NCBI GenBank assembly: GCA_030682175.1
Contig: JAUXOM010000029.1
Coordinates: forward strand, 1 to 35,462
Origin: Rhodocyclaceae bacterium
Lineage (GTDB): Bacteria > Pseudomonadota > Gammaproteobacteria > Burkholderiales > Rhodocyclaceae
Reading direction: 5' to 3'
Length of the DNA stretch: 35,462 nucleotides
This document shows, piece after piece, positions 1-7,175 of the stretch. The position numbers and the translations under genes were made by a program. How positions within the stretch are numbered: the first letter of the stretch is position 1; the number at the start of each line of letters is the position of its first letter. Below the pieces are notes generated by a model, which was not told the origin of the DNA, ran no database searches, and saw only the letters and a list, made by a program, of their open reading frames with translations.

Positions 1-313
1 TGTTGAAGCGGGGCAGGATGCCCACTGCGGCAAACGACAGCGCCAGGTTCTTGATGGTGTTGATGCCCAGATAGACGACCGACTGCCCGACCGAGGTGAT
101 CTTGTTGGGCAGGCCGTAGTAGGCCGAGTTGATGACGCGCAGGATCTTGATGGTCATCACCGGATCTTTCTCGATGACTCCGACCAGGTTTCTGGGCAGG
201 CAGTTGATATCGCGCGTCATTTCCAGAATCACCTGCACGCTTTTCGGAAAGGCGGGCATACGCTCGACCGCGGCGGTCAGCTTGCGTTCTAATTCCAGCG
301 TGATTTGTGCCAT
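1..313 (-). CDS. HDOD-domain protein, N-terminal part (cut by window edge)
   Basis: The first 104 residues are visible; the rest lies beyond position 1. The protein starts MAQITLELERKL and continues with the classic HDOD opening: a helix followed by MPAFPKSVQVILEM, then VIEKDPVMTIKILRVINSAYY and VVYLGINTIKNLALS. HDOD proteins are helical, HD-like modules without the full metal site, used in bacterial signalling and regulation; the partner or output domain cannot be seen here. The start at 313 has no clear Shine-Dalgarno sequence. It lies 52 bases after the TauD-like gene in the same direction, so it may belong to that operon. The family call is firm; the specific role is unknown. Confidence 0.85.
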   Translation of the reverse strand, partial: MAQITLELERKLTAAVERMPAFPKSVQVILEMTRDINCLPRNLVGVIEKDPVMTIKILRVINSAYYGLPNKITSVGQSVVYLGINTIKNLALSFAAVGILPRFN

Positions 314-365
314 TGGCGCGAGACAGGTTTGAATGAAGCCGTCCCGATTATATCGGCAGGAATGC

Positions 366-1250
366 TCAGCTTGTCTTTACCCGATCGTAGTAACGCGCCC
401 GGTAGAGCAAGCGGTGTTGGTCGGGGAGTTCCGTGAAGCCGCTGCGGTCATGCAAGACGTTATTGCAGACCAGTCCCATCCCCGGCTCCAGTCGGCCGCG
501 CAATGTCCAGGCGGTTGGCTTTGCCAGGATGCGCGCGAGTGCGGCAATGGCCGCCTGCGTCAGTCGGTCGGCGCGCCAGAGAATACTGACGGTGCGTGCT
601 GTATAGCGCATATGCAGGAAGCCGTTAGTGTCGACAGAAAAAACCGGGCCGGGTTGTGCCGGGCGCGCCACGCCTTCCTCGCTCATGCGCGGAGGGATGG
701 TCATGGTATCGGCAGCAGACAGTGCGCGGATGAAGTCAGGGTTTTCGTCGCGCAGCAGGATGTAGGCAATTTCCTGGTCGAGCAACTGGTTTTCCCCTCC
801 CGTTGCCGCGCTCTGCACACAATGCAGCAGCAGGCCGCGAATGGTGCGTTCGGGAGGGTTGTAATAGCCGTCGGTGTGCCACTTGATCGGCTTGTCTGTG
901 TAGGGAATGAATTCCTTGCGCTCACCGCGCTCCGCAGCCCCGCTCACCGAGATCGGGGAAACGGCATCATCGTCGGTGAGCCAGTGGCTGTCGATGCGTG
1001 ACAAGCCAAGCTGGGCACCGAGTTGGCGCGGTATCTGCTTGTCGGGATCCGCGCCGGTCTGGCCGACGTAGATGGCCATGTTGCAGCGGGCGTTCAGGTC
1101 GAGAATCCGTTGGCGCTCGGCCGCTTTCAGGGCGCGCGGATCGTTGATTTCAACGATGATATCGGTCAGTCGTCGGGGGGCGGTGTCGAATTTATGTTCG
1201 CGCCACCGCGTATAGGCTGGTGCATCGGCAAGGTCGAAACAGCCTGGCAT
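366..1250 (-). CDS. TauD/TfdA-family Fe(II)/2-oxoglutarate-dependent dioxygenase
   Basis: The 294-residue protein has the facial-triad pattern of the TauD/TfdA superfamily: His125-x-Asp127 in KWHTDGYYNPPERT and the distal His267 in NNVLHDRSGF, followed by an arginine near 280 (HRLLYRARYY) suited to binding 2-oxoglutarate. Length and motif order match single-domain members. Such enzymes couple 2-oxoglutarate decarboxylation to hydroxylation of a substrate, which cannot be predicted here; taurine use is not implied. An AAGGAA ribosome site precedes the ATG. It is the last clear member of the minus-strand group that begins next to dsrA, following the unknown gene at 1361-1930 across a gap filled with short tandem repeats. 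Family call strong, substrate unknown. Confidence 0.85.
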   Translation of the reverse strand: MPGCFDLADAPAYTRWREHKFDTAPRRLTDIIVEINDPRALKAAERQRILDLNARCNMAIYVGQTGADPDKQIPRQLGAQLGLSRIDSHWLTDDDAVSPISVSGAAERGERKEFIPYTDKPIKWHTDGYYNPPERTIRGLLLHCVQSAATGGENQLLDQEIAYILLRDENPDFIRALSAADTMTIPPRMSEEGVARPAQPGPVFSVDTNGFLHMRYTARTVSILWRADRLTQAAIAALARILAKPTAWTLRGRLEPGMGLVCNNVLHDRSGFTELPDQHRLLYRARYYDRVKTS

Positions 1251-1273
1251 GTTATTTCCTTCTGCGCCCCTGG

Positions 1274-1369
1274 CGCCGTCCCGGTTTTGTCGGCGCGACG
1301 GTTATCGCCGTTCCCATGATGTCGGCGTTTCGGCTAGCGCCGTTCCGCCAGCGCCGACTTTCATTTGGT
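1274..1369. repeat. Three imperfect 32-base tandem units related to the dispersed repeat
   Basis: Units begin at 1274, 1306 and 1338, each opening with CGCCGT and spaced exactly 32 bases. Units 1 and 2 match at about 23 of 32 positions (shared CGCCGT and TGTCGGCG). Unit 3 ends in CCGCCAGCGCCGACTTT, the core of the repeat found elsewhere in the window. The block fills the gap between the unknown gene and the dioxygenase gene and overlaps the last codons of the former. Confidence 0.7.
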
Positions 1370-1930
1370 GGTGGGGTGAAACAAACCGGCCAGGGTCTTC
1401 TCAAGTACCTTGAGGGCTTCTGGCGCCTCGATGTCCATGGCCTGGTCGACAGCCCACAGCCTGTCCTTTTCCGGCAAGCCCTCGCGCAGGCAGGCGGCAA
1501 AATAGCGCTTGAAGCCAAAGTCCGGGCCGTTCTCGGCGTAGCCGAATTCGGCGTAATCGGCGCCGCGCCGATTGAACAGGTCAAGAAAATGACGCGCGGT
1601 TTCGCCGGTGGGGGCTGCGCCCAATAGCCGGTCGCTGTTTTCTTCGACCATTTCGGCCAGTTTTTTGGCGAGCGCGGTAGTGAAGGCGACGCGATCATCT
1701 GCTGTGAGTTCGCGGTAGGCGACGCGATCCGCCGCCTGCGCCAGGAACACCACAAATTCACAGATGAAGTCGAAATACGGTCGGCCGACGTCGATATCAT
1801 AGTCGGCCTGGCGCATGCGCTTGATGGCTTCGATGGCCAGCTTCCAGGACAAAACAGCCGCGACGCCGGCCAGCACCGCGGGAGAGCGGGGCTGGCCACC
1901 GGGGAAGTGGGAGCGGATTTTTATGGCCAT
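1361..1930 (-). CDS. Conserved-looking hypothetical protein, helical, 189 aa
   Basis: I do not recognise this family. The product is predicted to be mostly alpha-helical and soluble, with a mildly hydrophobic segment near residues 18-36 (AVLAGVAAVLSWKLAIEAI), two cysteines (FICEF, FAACL) and an aromatic stretch around RGADYAEFGYAENGPDFGFKRYF. No enzymatic motif is visible. Codon use resembles its neighbours, so it is probably a real gene. The ATG sits close to the edge of a dispersed repeat and lacks a good ribosome site, so the true start may be further inside. It lies between the DsrC paralogue and the TauD-like dioxygenase in the same orientation, which suggests a shared role with that group. 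Confidence 0.7.
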   Translation of the reverse strand: MAIKIRSHFPGGQPRSPAVLAGVAAVLSWKLAIEAIKRMRQADYDIDVGRPYFDFICEFVVFLAQAADRVAYRELTADDRVAFTTALAKKLAEMVEENSDRLLGAAPTGETARHFLDLFNRRGADYAEFGYAENGPDFGFKRYFAACLREGLPEKDRLWAVDQAMDIEAPEALKVLEKTLAGLFHPTTK

Positions 1931-1940
1931 CTCGGATTAT

Positions 1941-2042
1941 CGCCGTCCTGCCAGCGCCGACTTTTGCCAGCAACAAACTCGCCGGGCCGCACCAAGGGCT
2001 GGTTGGCCGCTTGGGGGGAAGAGCGCGCGTAGCGCACTCTTC
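1941..2042. repeat. Dispersed repeat copy plus hairpin between two operon genes
   Basis: Positions 1941-1965 carry the core CCGTCCTGCCAGCGCCGACT. At 2018-2042 there is a hairpin with arms GAAGAG and CTCTTC, a C/A mismatch and inner GCGC/GCGC pairs. The pair of elements fills the gap after the DsrC paralogue stop codon. No T-tract follows on the minus strand, so it looks like an intercistronic repeat rather than a terminator. Confidence 0.65.
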
Positions 2043-2050
2043 GGGCGGGA

Positions 2051-2389
2051 TTAATAGCCACCTTTGCCTTTGGGCTGCGGCAGGCCGGCCACGCGGCAAC
2101 CCTGCTTGGCGGCGCCGCCATCCGGGAACAACTCGAACAAAAGTGCGCTGTCGGCATTCGGCATATCGCCCTCGTCCTGCAGACCCTTGATCAGGTTGCG
2201 CAGGTTCGGGGTATGGCCATCTTCCTTGTATTTTTCGCGCAGGAAATTGATGACTTTCATGTGATCGTCGGTCAGCTGGATGTTATCGGCAGCGGCGATG
2301 ACTTGCACTGCTTCGTCGCTGAAATCCGGCTCCAGCAGATAGTTGTAGCTATCTACCTCCTTTTCAACACCATTGATGACGTAGCTCAT
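2051..2389 (-). CDS. DsrC/TusE-family paralogue keeping only the upstream cysteine
   Basis: This 112-residue protein aligns along its length with the operon DsrC at 7176-7508: NIQLTDDHMKVINFLREKY corresponds to SINLTDAHWEVINFLRDYY, and both end in an AKQ-x-C-x2-AGLP arm. DsrC carries two C-terminal cysteines 11 residues apart; TusE-type proteins keep only the penultimate one. Here Cys98 (the upstream, CysB position) is present and the penultimate Cys is gone, the tail being QPKGKGGY. That is the reverse of TusE. It therefore cannot form the intramolecular disulfide or trisulfide chemistry of DsrC as known. A strong AGGAGGAG site sits upstream of the ATG. It follows the Cas6-like gene by 52 bases. 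Confidence 0.85.
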   Translation of the reverse strand: MSYVINGVEKEVDSYNYLLEPDFSDEAVQVIAAADNIQLTDDHMKVINFLREKYKEDGHTPNLRNLIKGLQDEGDMPNADSALLFELFPDGGAAKQGCRVAGLPQPKGKGGY

Positions 2390-2441
2390 GGGCTCCTCCT
2401 TTGACTGTGGGTTAGACTGAAAAAAAAGCGAATTCGGACGA

Positions 2442-3119
2442 TTATTCTAGCGTTCCCACGGCTGCCATCGATTTGTGGGGAACAAAAATTCCGCAGCCGC
2501 GCTTACGTTCGTCGCCAAGCCCATGCCGTTGTATTTGCCGGGTGGCGTCGGCGCCGAGTCCGGCCAGCATGAGGCTGAAACCGTGCAGGGTGCCGGCGGA
2601 AGTCTGCGCACGCTGCGCCTTGCCGCAGATCAGGCGCGGCGTCAGGCCCATTGCCGTCAACTGTTGCTGGCAGAGTGTCTGAAAATCGGCCTCGCTCATC
2701 GTTGTTTCGGCAAGGGGCGTGGTAGCAGTGACGGCAAAGGTGACAAATCGGGCGTAGAGAACAGCGGTATGTGTCAATTCGCGTACGTTGGCGGCACCCA
2801 CTTCAATCTGGTTGGCGCCCAGTTGCAGGCGGGCTCCCGACAGTGCTGCGCTGGCCAGATCAACCTGCTGGCGAGCCAGACGCAAAGCGAGGCGGGTGCG
2901 ACCAGAGATATACCATTCGCCCTCGCCGGGACTGAGTCCCGACAGGAAGTGCAGGCCCGCCAGCCCGTCGGTTTCCATCCAGGGTAGAACGCCGCGCACT
3001 TCCGCCCAGAGGGCGTCGATGTATTCGTAAGGGACCGCATAGCCCTGCAACGGGAATTGCAGGTCGACAAATTGTTCCGCCGGGCTTGCTGCATCAGTCA
3101 TGGGCGAGTTAATTATCAT
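2442..3119 (-). CDS. Orphan Cas6/Cmx6-like (RAMP-fold) protein
   Basis: The 225-residue protein resembles the Cas6/Cmx6 family of type I-MYXAN CRISPR systems. Visible hallmarks are VDLQFPLQGYAVPYEYIDAL at the start, a GLHFLSG segment with His57 (the family usually has a His here, a candidate catalytic residue), WYISGRTRLALRL, LYARFVTF, and near the end RHGLGDERKRGCGIFVPHK, which is the glycine-rich loop pattern G-x-G-x5-G-x-G (Gly200 to Gly210). Cas6 proteins bind and cut hairpin RNA. There is no CRISPR array or other cas gene in this window, so a CRISPR role is doubtful. The ATG at 3119 overlaps the previous stop codon as ATGA, implying translational coupling; an inner start at 3101 is possible. 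Confidence 0.8.
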   Translation of the reverse strand: MIINSPMTDAASPAEQFVDLQFPLQGYAVPYEYIDALWAEVRGVLPWMETDGLAGLHFLSGLSPGEGEWYISGRTRLALRLARQQVDLASAALSGARLQLGANQIEVGAANVRELTHTAVLYARFVTFAVTATTPLAETTMSEADFQTLCQQQLTAMGLTPRLICGKAQRAQTSAGTLHGFSLMLAGLGADATRQIQRHGLGDERKRGCGIFVPHKSMAAVGTLE

Positions 3120-3343
3120 TGCTGCGGCGCGGCCAACTGCTGCTTCGACCAGGCGGCCATGACATCGGCCCAGCGCCCGGCCGTCAGCGGGTCGATGTCG
3201 AAAATGGTGAACCGGGTTCCCTCGCGAATGCGCAGTCGCAACAGCGGCATGCCGCCTCCCTGGAGTTCGATCTGCTGAAGTTCGATTTGTTGATTGCCGA
3301 TGGGCACGCGGAACTTGTCCAGGCTGGTAATCTGATTGTCCAC
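3116..3343 (-). CDS. Small DUF6967-like protein
   Basis: The about 75-residue product contains LDKFRVPIGNQQIELQQIE, GGGMPLLRLRIREGTRFTIF and DIDPLTAGRWADVMAAW, which match my memory of the DUF6967 family, small proteins of unknown function. The start is uncertain: I chose a GTG at 3343 because the family begins close to this point, but an in-frame TTG at 3397 would add 18 residues; neither has a clear ribosome site. Its stop overlaps the start of the Cas6-like gene by four bases (ATGA), so the two are almost certainly co-translated. It is the first gene of the minus-strand operon facing away from dsrA. Confidence 0.65.
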   Translation of the reverse strand: MDNQITSLDKFRVPIGNQQIELQQIELQGGGMPLLRLRIREGTRFTIFDIDPLTAGRWADVMAAWSKQQLAAPQQ

Positions 3344-3659
3344 GATAGTATGTATGGGTCGCAAGGCAGTTTTAAAATTCGGGCGGCCAGCAAGCAAGCG
3401 CCAGTAGCCCCGGGGATGCTACTCACCGACATATGGGGATAGACTATCGCATCGCAAGCCGGGAGTGACCATTCCCTGGTGGGAGTGAGGGAATCTAACC
3501 CTTGTGGGTAGGTTCACTTAACCCCTCTAAAAGGGTTAATCTACCCTCCGGAAGTATGGCGTTCCGACAGGATCAAACCGAAAATGCTCAGCAATCCGGC
3601 GCTGAGCGCACGCCACGCGATCAGTTCCCCAACAGCCACAAATAAATAAAGGAGACAAC
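3344..3659. promoter_or_regulatory. Divergent control region upstream of dsrA, with inverted repeats
   Basis: This stretch separates the leftward DUF6967/Cas6-like operon from the rightward dsr operon. Two inverted repeats stand out: ATTCCCT (3471-3477) with AGGGAAT (3488-3494), and TTAACCC (3518-3524) with GGGTTAA (3533-3539). Related half-sites CTAACCC (3495), GGGTAGG (3506) and CTACCC (3541) give five GGGT-A-type half-sites within about 50 bases, which looks like a binding region for a multimeric regulator. The dsrA ribosome site AAGGAGA lies at its right end. I could not place a convincing -35/-10 pair. Confidence 0.5.
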
Positions 3660-4955
3660 ATGGCCAAACAGCCTCATGCAACCCCCTTACTTGACGAACT
3701 CGAAAAAGGTCCCTGGCCGAGTTTTGTTACGGGTTTAAAGCGTCTCGCCAAGGATAAGGATTACGTCGTCGATGTGCTCGGTCACCTCGAGCATTCTTAC
3801 AAAACCCGCAAAGGCTACTGGAAGGGCGGTACGGTGGGCGTAATCGGTTACGGCGGTGGCGTGATTCCCCGTTTCACCGAAATCAAAAACGAAAAGGGCG
3901 AAGCGACCTTCAAGGACGCCGCCGAGTTCCACACGATTCGCATCATGCCGCCGGCGGGCATGCACTACGATACCAACACCCTGCGTCAGTTCTGCGACAT
4001 CTGGGAGAAGTTCGGCTCCGGCCTGATTGCCATGCACGGCCAGACCGGCGACATCATGATGCAGGGATGCACCAGCGAGAACGTGCAACCGGCCTGGGAC
4101 GAGTTCAACAAGATGGGCTTCGACATGGGTGGTGCCGGCCCGTCCGTGCGCACCGTCATGTCCTGCGTTGGCGCGGCGCGTTGCGAGCAGTCATGCTTCG
4201 ACGAGGCGAAGGTCAATTTCAACGTAACCAACCGCTTCCTCGACGACATCCATCGCCCGGCGCTGCCCTACAAGTTCAAGTTCAAGATTTCCGGCTGCGC
4301 GAACGACTGCATGAACGCCATCCAGCGTTCCGACATGGCCATCATCGGTACCTGGCGCGACAACATGCGCAGCGACGAAAAGATGGCGCGCGCCTGGTTC
4401 GCCAAGCATGGCGTGAATGAACTGGTGAATGACGTCATCAACCTGTGCCCGAGCCGCGCCATACAGCTCAAGGATGCCGGTTCCGTCAGCAAGGACGCGC
4501 ACATCACCGCCGTCAAGGTCAGCGACACCCAGGCCCTGGAAATCAACAACAAGGACTGCGTGCGCTGCATGCACTGCATCAACGTCATGACCGGCGCGCT
4601 GGCCGCTGGCAAGGACAAGGGTACCGCAATCCTGATCGGTGGCAAGAGCCACCTCAAGATTGGCGCGCTGATGGGCACCCTGGTCGTTCCCTTCATGAAG
4701 CTGGATACTGACGAAGACCACGAGAAGCTCGTTGATCTGGCCCAGACCGTCATCGACTTTTTCGCCGAAAACGCCCTGGAGCACGAGCGCACCGGTGAAA
4801 TGATCGAGCGGATTGGACTCGCCAACTTCCTCGAGGGTATCGGCCTTGAGGTTGACGCCAACATGGTATCCAGCCCGCGCTCGAATCCCTATGTCAATAC
4901 TGGCGACTGGGACGAAGAAGTGGCGCGCATGAACGCCAAAAAAGCGGCAGCCTGA
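3660..4955 (+). CDS. dsrA: Dissimilatory sulfite reductase alpha subunit (reverse type)
   Basis: DsrA and DsrB form the cytoplasmic alpha2beta2 siroheme enzyme that, in sulfur oxidisers, converts DsrC-bound sulfane sulfur to sulfite. The 431-residue protein shows the coupled siroheme-[4Fe-4S] ligands Cys169-x5-Cys175 (SCVGAARCEQSC) and Cys213-x3-Cys217 (SGCANDC), then a ferredoxin insert with Cys300-x2-Cys303-x2-Cys306 (CVRCMHC) plus Cys263 (NLCPSRA). Length is normal for the oxidative type. An AAGGAGA site lies just before the ATG. It opens a long operon, with dsrB starting 30 bases downstream. The oxidative assignment rests on context (dsrEFH, dsrL, dsrN, no dsrD). Confidence 0.97.
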   Translation: MAKQPHATPLLDELEKGPWPSFVTGLKRLAKDKDYVVDVLGHLEHSYKTRKGYWKGGTVGVIGYGGGVIPRFTEIKNEKGEATFKDAAEFHTIRIMPPAGMHYDTNTLRQFCDIWEKFGSGLIAMHGQTGDIMMQGCTSENVQPAWDEFNKMGFDMGGAGPSVRTVMSCVGAARCEQSCFDEAKVNFNVTNRFLDDIHRPALPYKFKFKISGCANDCMNAIQRSDMAIIGTWRDNMRSDEKMARAWFAKHGVNELVNDVINLCPSRAIQLKDAGSVSKDAHITAVKVSDTQALEINNKDCVRCMHCINVMTGALAAGKDKGTAILIGGKSHLKIGALMGTLVVPFMKLDTDEDHEKLVDLAQTVIDFFAENALEHERTGEMIERIGLANFLEGIGLEVDANMVSSPRSNPYVNTGDWDEEVARMNAKKAAA

Positions 4956-4985
4956 TCACAATAGCGAAGACGGAGACAATTACAA

Positions 4986-6059
4986 ATGACTCAAGCTCAA
5001 GCGCGCAAGCCGGTCGAGGGTTTCCTCGACAACAAGAAATTCTTGCACCCGAAGTTCGTCGCCAACTATGGCAACTGGAAGTATCACGACCGCCCGCGGC
5101 CTGGCGTCCTGCATCATGTCGCCCATTCGGGTGATCAGGTGTGGACGGTGCGTGCCGGCACCCAGCGGCAGATGGATCACTACACCATCCGCAAGCTGTG
5201 CGACATCGCCGACAAGTTTGCCGAAGGGTTCGTTCGTTTCACCATTCGCTCCAACATCGAATTTTCCGTGTCCTCCGAAGCTCAGGTGGCGCCGCTGATT
5301 GCCGAACTGGAGAAAAATGGTTTCCCCGTCGGTGGCACCGGTCCCTCGGTGTCGATGGTTTCCCATACCCAGGGTTGGTTGCACTGCGACATTCCGGGTA
5401 CCGATGCTTCCGGCGTGGTCAAGTCGATGATGGATAATCTCTACGAGGAATTCAAGAGTGAGGAAATGCCCAACCGGGTTCGCCTCTCCACGTCCTGCTG
5501 CGAGATCAACTGTGGTGGTCAGGCCGATATCGCGGTCATCATCCAGCACACCAAGCCGCCGAAAATCAATCACGAGCAGGTCGCCAACGTCTGCGAGCGC
5601 CCCACCGTGGTTGCCCGTTGCCCGGTCGCGGCGATCCGCCCGGCGCTGGTCAATGGCCGGCCTTCGCTTGAAGTAGACGAGAAGAAGTGCATCTGCTGCG
5701 GCGCCTGTTATCCGCCTTGTCCGCCCATGCAGATCAACGATCCTGAGCATTCCAAGCTGGCGATCTGGGTCGGTGGCAAGAACTCCAACGCCCGTTCCAA
5801 GCCGACCTTCCACAAGCTGGTTATCGCCGGCCTGCCGAACAACGCTCCGCGTTGGCCGGAAGTGAATGCGATCGTCAAGAACATCCTCATGACTTACAAG
5901 GCGGATGCCCGTCCGTGGGAGCGCATGGCTGACTGGATCGATCGTATCGGCTGGCCGCGTTTCTTCGAGAAAACCGGCTTGCCCTTCACCAAGTACATGA
6001 TCGACGATTGGCGTGGTGGGCGTGCAAACCTCAACGCTTCGGCGCACATCCGTTTCTGA
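4986..6059 (+). CDS. dsrB: Dissimilatory sulfite reductase beta subunit (reverse type)
   Basis: The partner of DsrA, 357 residues long. Features include STSCCEINCGG (Cys171, Cys172, Cys176) and WLHCDIPG (Cys134), the siroheme-[4Fe-4S] region, and a ferredoxin domain KKCICCGACYPPCPPMQI (Cys235, 238, 241, 245) with RCPVAAIRP before it. In the known heterotetramer the DsrB siroheme is catalytically active and the DsrC C-terminal arm reaches into the DsrA-DsrB interface. A GGAGA site precedes the ATG. The dsrE start follows the dsrB stop by 13 bases. Confidence 0.97.
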   Translation: MTQAQARKPVEGFLDNKKFLHPKFVANYGNWKYHDRPRPGVLHHVAHSGDQVWTVRAGTQRQMDHYTIRKLCDIADKFAEGFVRFTIRSNIEFSVSSEAQVAPLIAELEKNGFPVGGTGPSVSMVSHTQGWLHCDIPGTDASGVVKSMMDNLYEEFKSEEMPNRVRLSTSCCEINCGGQADIAVIIQHTKPPKINHEQVANVCERPTVVARCPVAAIRPALVNGRPSLEVDEKKCICCGACYPPCPPMQINDPEHSKLAIWVGGKNSNARSKPTFHKLVIAGLPNNAPRWPEVNAIVKNILMTYKADARPWERMADWIDRIGWPRFFEKTGLPFTKYMIDDWRGGRANLNASAHIRF

Positions 6060-6072
6060 GGATGGCACAGCG

Positions 6073-6465
6073 ATGAAGTTTGCAATTTTAGTAAGCGAAG
6101 GGCCTTATACCCATCAGGCCACCGACACCGCCTTCCTGTTCGCGCAGGCGGTGTTGGCCAAAGGTCACGAAATCTTTCGGGTGTTTTTCTACCATGATGG
6201 CGTGTATAACGCCACGCGCCTGACGACCCCGCCGCAAGATGATCGCAATATCGTCAAGCGTTGGACCGAGCTGGCCAAGGCAAACAATCTTGACATGGTG
6301 GTCTGCGTGGCAGCGGCCCAGCGTCGCGGCATCGTCGATGACGGTGAAATGCAGCGTAATGGCAAGGATGCCACCAATCTGGCTGAACCGTTTCGTATCT
6401 CTGGTCTCGGCCAGTTGATCGAAGCGGGCATTCAGGCTGACCGTCTCGTTGTGTTCGGCGATTAA
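6073..6465 (+). CDS. dsrE: Sulfurtransferase subunit DsrE
   Basis: DsrE is the catalytic subunit of the DsrE2F2H2 sulfur-transferase that passes persulfide sulfur to DsrC. The 130-residue protein begins MKFAILVSEGPYTHQATDTA and carries the single conserved Cys78 in DMVVCVAAAQRRG, the persulfide-bearing residue in characterised homologues. The ATG at 6073 was chosen because it gives the normal family start; an in-frame upstream start at 6013 would add 20 non-family residues overlapping dsrB. It is followed closely by dsrF and dsrH. Confidence 0.95.
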   Translation: MKFAILVSEGPYTHQATDTAFLFAQAVLAKGHEIFRVFFYHDGVYNATRLTTPPQDDRNIVKRWTELAKANNLDMVVCVAAAQRRGIVDDGEMQRNGKDATNLAEPFRISGLGQLIEAGIQADRLVVFGD

Positions 6466-6478
6466 GGGAGACGACAGC

Positions 6479-6841
6479 ATGACTACAAAACAATTCATGA
6501 TCGTCAACCGCAAGGCGCCTTACGGCACGATTTACGGCTGGGAAGCGCTTGAGGTTGTCCTGATCGCCGCTGCTTTTGAGCAGGACGTATCGATGGCTTT
6601 CCTGGATGATGGTGTCTATCAGATCAAGAAGGGCCATCAAACCAAAGGCATTGAAATCAAGGCGTTCGAAAAGACTTTTCGCGCTCTTGAGGACTACGAC
6701 GTCACCAAGATTTACGTCGATCAGGAGTCACTGACAGAGCGCGGACTTACCGCGGATGACCTAACCATTCCTGTTGAAGTGCTCTCCCGCGCCGAAATTG
6801 GCAAGCGCATGGAAGAGCAGGACATCGTCCTGGCGTTCTGA
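6479..6841 (+). CDS. dsrF: Sulfurtransferase subunit DsrF
   Basis: DsrF is the structural TusC-like subunit of the DsrEFH complex in the cytoplasm. The 120-residue protein starts MTTKQFMIVNRKAPYGTIYGWEALEV and contains FLDDGVYQIKKG, the usual DsrE/F fold signature. It has no cysteine, in line with a non-catalytic role. The ATG at 6479 has a GGGAG site and is preferred over an in-frame codon at 6449 that would overlap dsrE. The gene sits 13 bases after dsrE. Confidence 0.95.
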   Translation: MTTKQFMIVNRKAPYGTIYGWEALEVVLIAAAFEQDVSMAFLDDGVYQIKKGHQTKGIEIKAFEKTFRALEDYDVTKIYVDQESLTERGLTADDLTIPVEVLSRAEIGKRMEEQDIVLAF

Positions 6842-6851
6842 GGAAAAATAT

Positions 6852-7145
6852 ATGTTGCATATCATCAACAAGTCGCCATACGATCGCCCGGCCCTCGACT
6901 CGGTTCTCAAAACTGGCACAGGCGCGATTCTCCTGATCGAGGATGGCGTGTATGCTGTCGCCAAGGGCGGTGCAGCAGAGCCTAAAGTCAAGGCCGCCCT
7001 GGGCAAGTTCAAGATTTATGCCCTGACGCCTGACATCGAAGCGCGCGGCATTGCCGATCGCGTCACGGATGGTGTCATACAGGTCGACTATGCTGGTTTT
7101 GTCGATCTTGTGGCCGAAAACAAGACCAATCAATCGTGGCTTTAA
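6852..7145 (+). CDS. dsrH: Sulfurtransferase subunit DsrH
   Basis: DsrH (TusB-like) completes the DsrEFH hexamer. The 97-residue protein starts MLHIINKSPYDRPALDSVLK and has the family segment GAILLIEDGVYAVAKGG. It contains no cysteine at all, whereas characterised DsrH has one near residue 20; that residue is known not to be essential. Start chosen at 6852 with a GAGGAAAA site; the longer in-frame reading from 6774 overlaps dsrF. dsrC follows 30 bases later. Confidence 0.93.
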   Translation: MLHIINKSPYDRPALDSVLKTGTGAILLIEDGVYAVAKGGAAEPKVKAALGKFKIYALTPDIEARGIADRVTDGVIQVDYAGFVDLVAENKTNQSWL

Positions 7146-7175
7146 CAGATTCAGAGATTACTCAAGGAGAAAGAA

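Noticed and set aside
333-1001. Plus-strand reading frame opposite the TauD-like gene
   Set aside because: The minus-strand reading has the complete dioxygenase motif set; the plus reading has none.
4980-6068. Long antisense reading frame (362 codons) opposite dsrB
   Set aside because: It mirrors dsrB codon structure; dsrB has clear cofactor motifs and the antisense product shows no family features.
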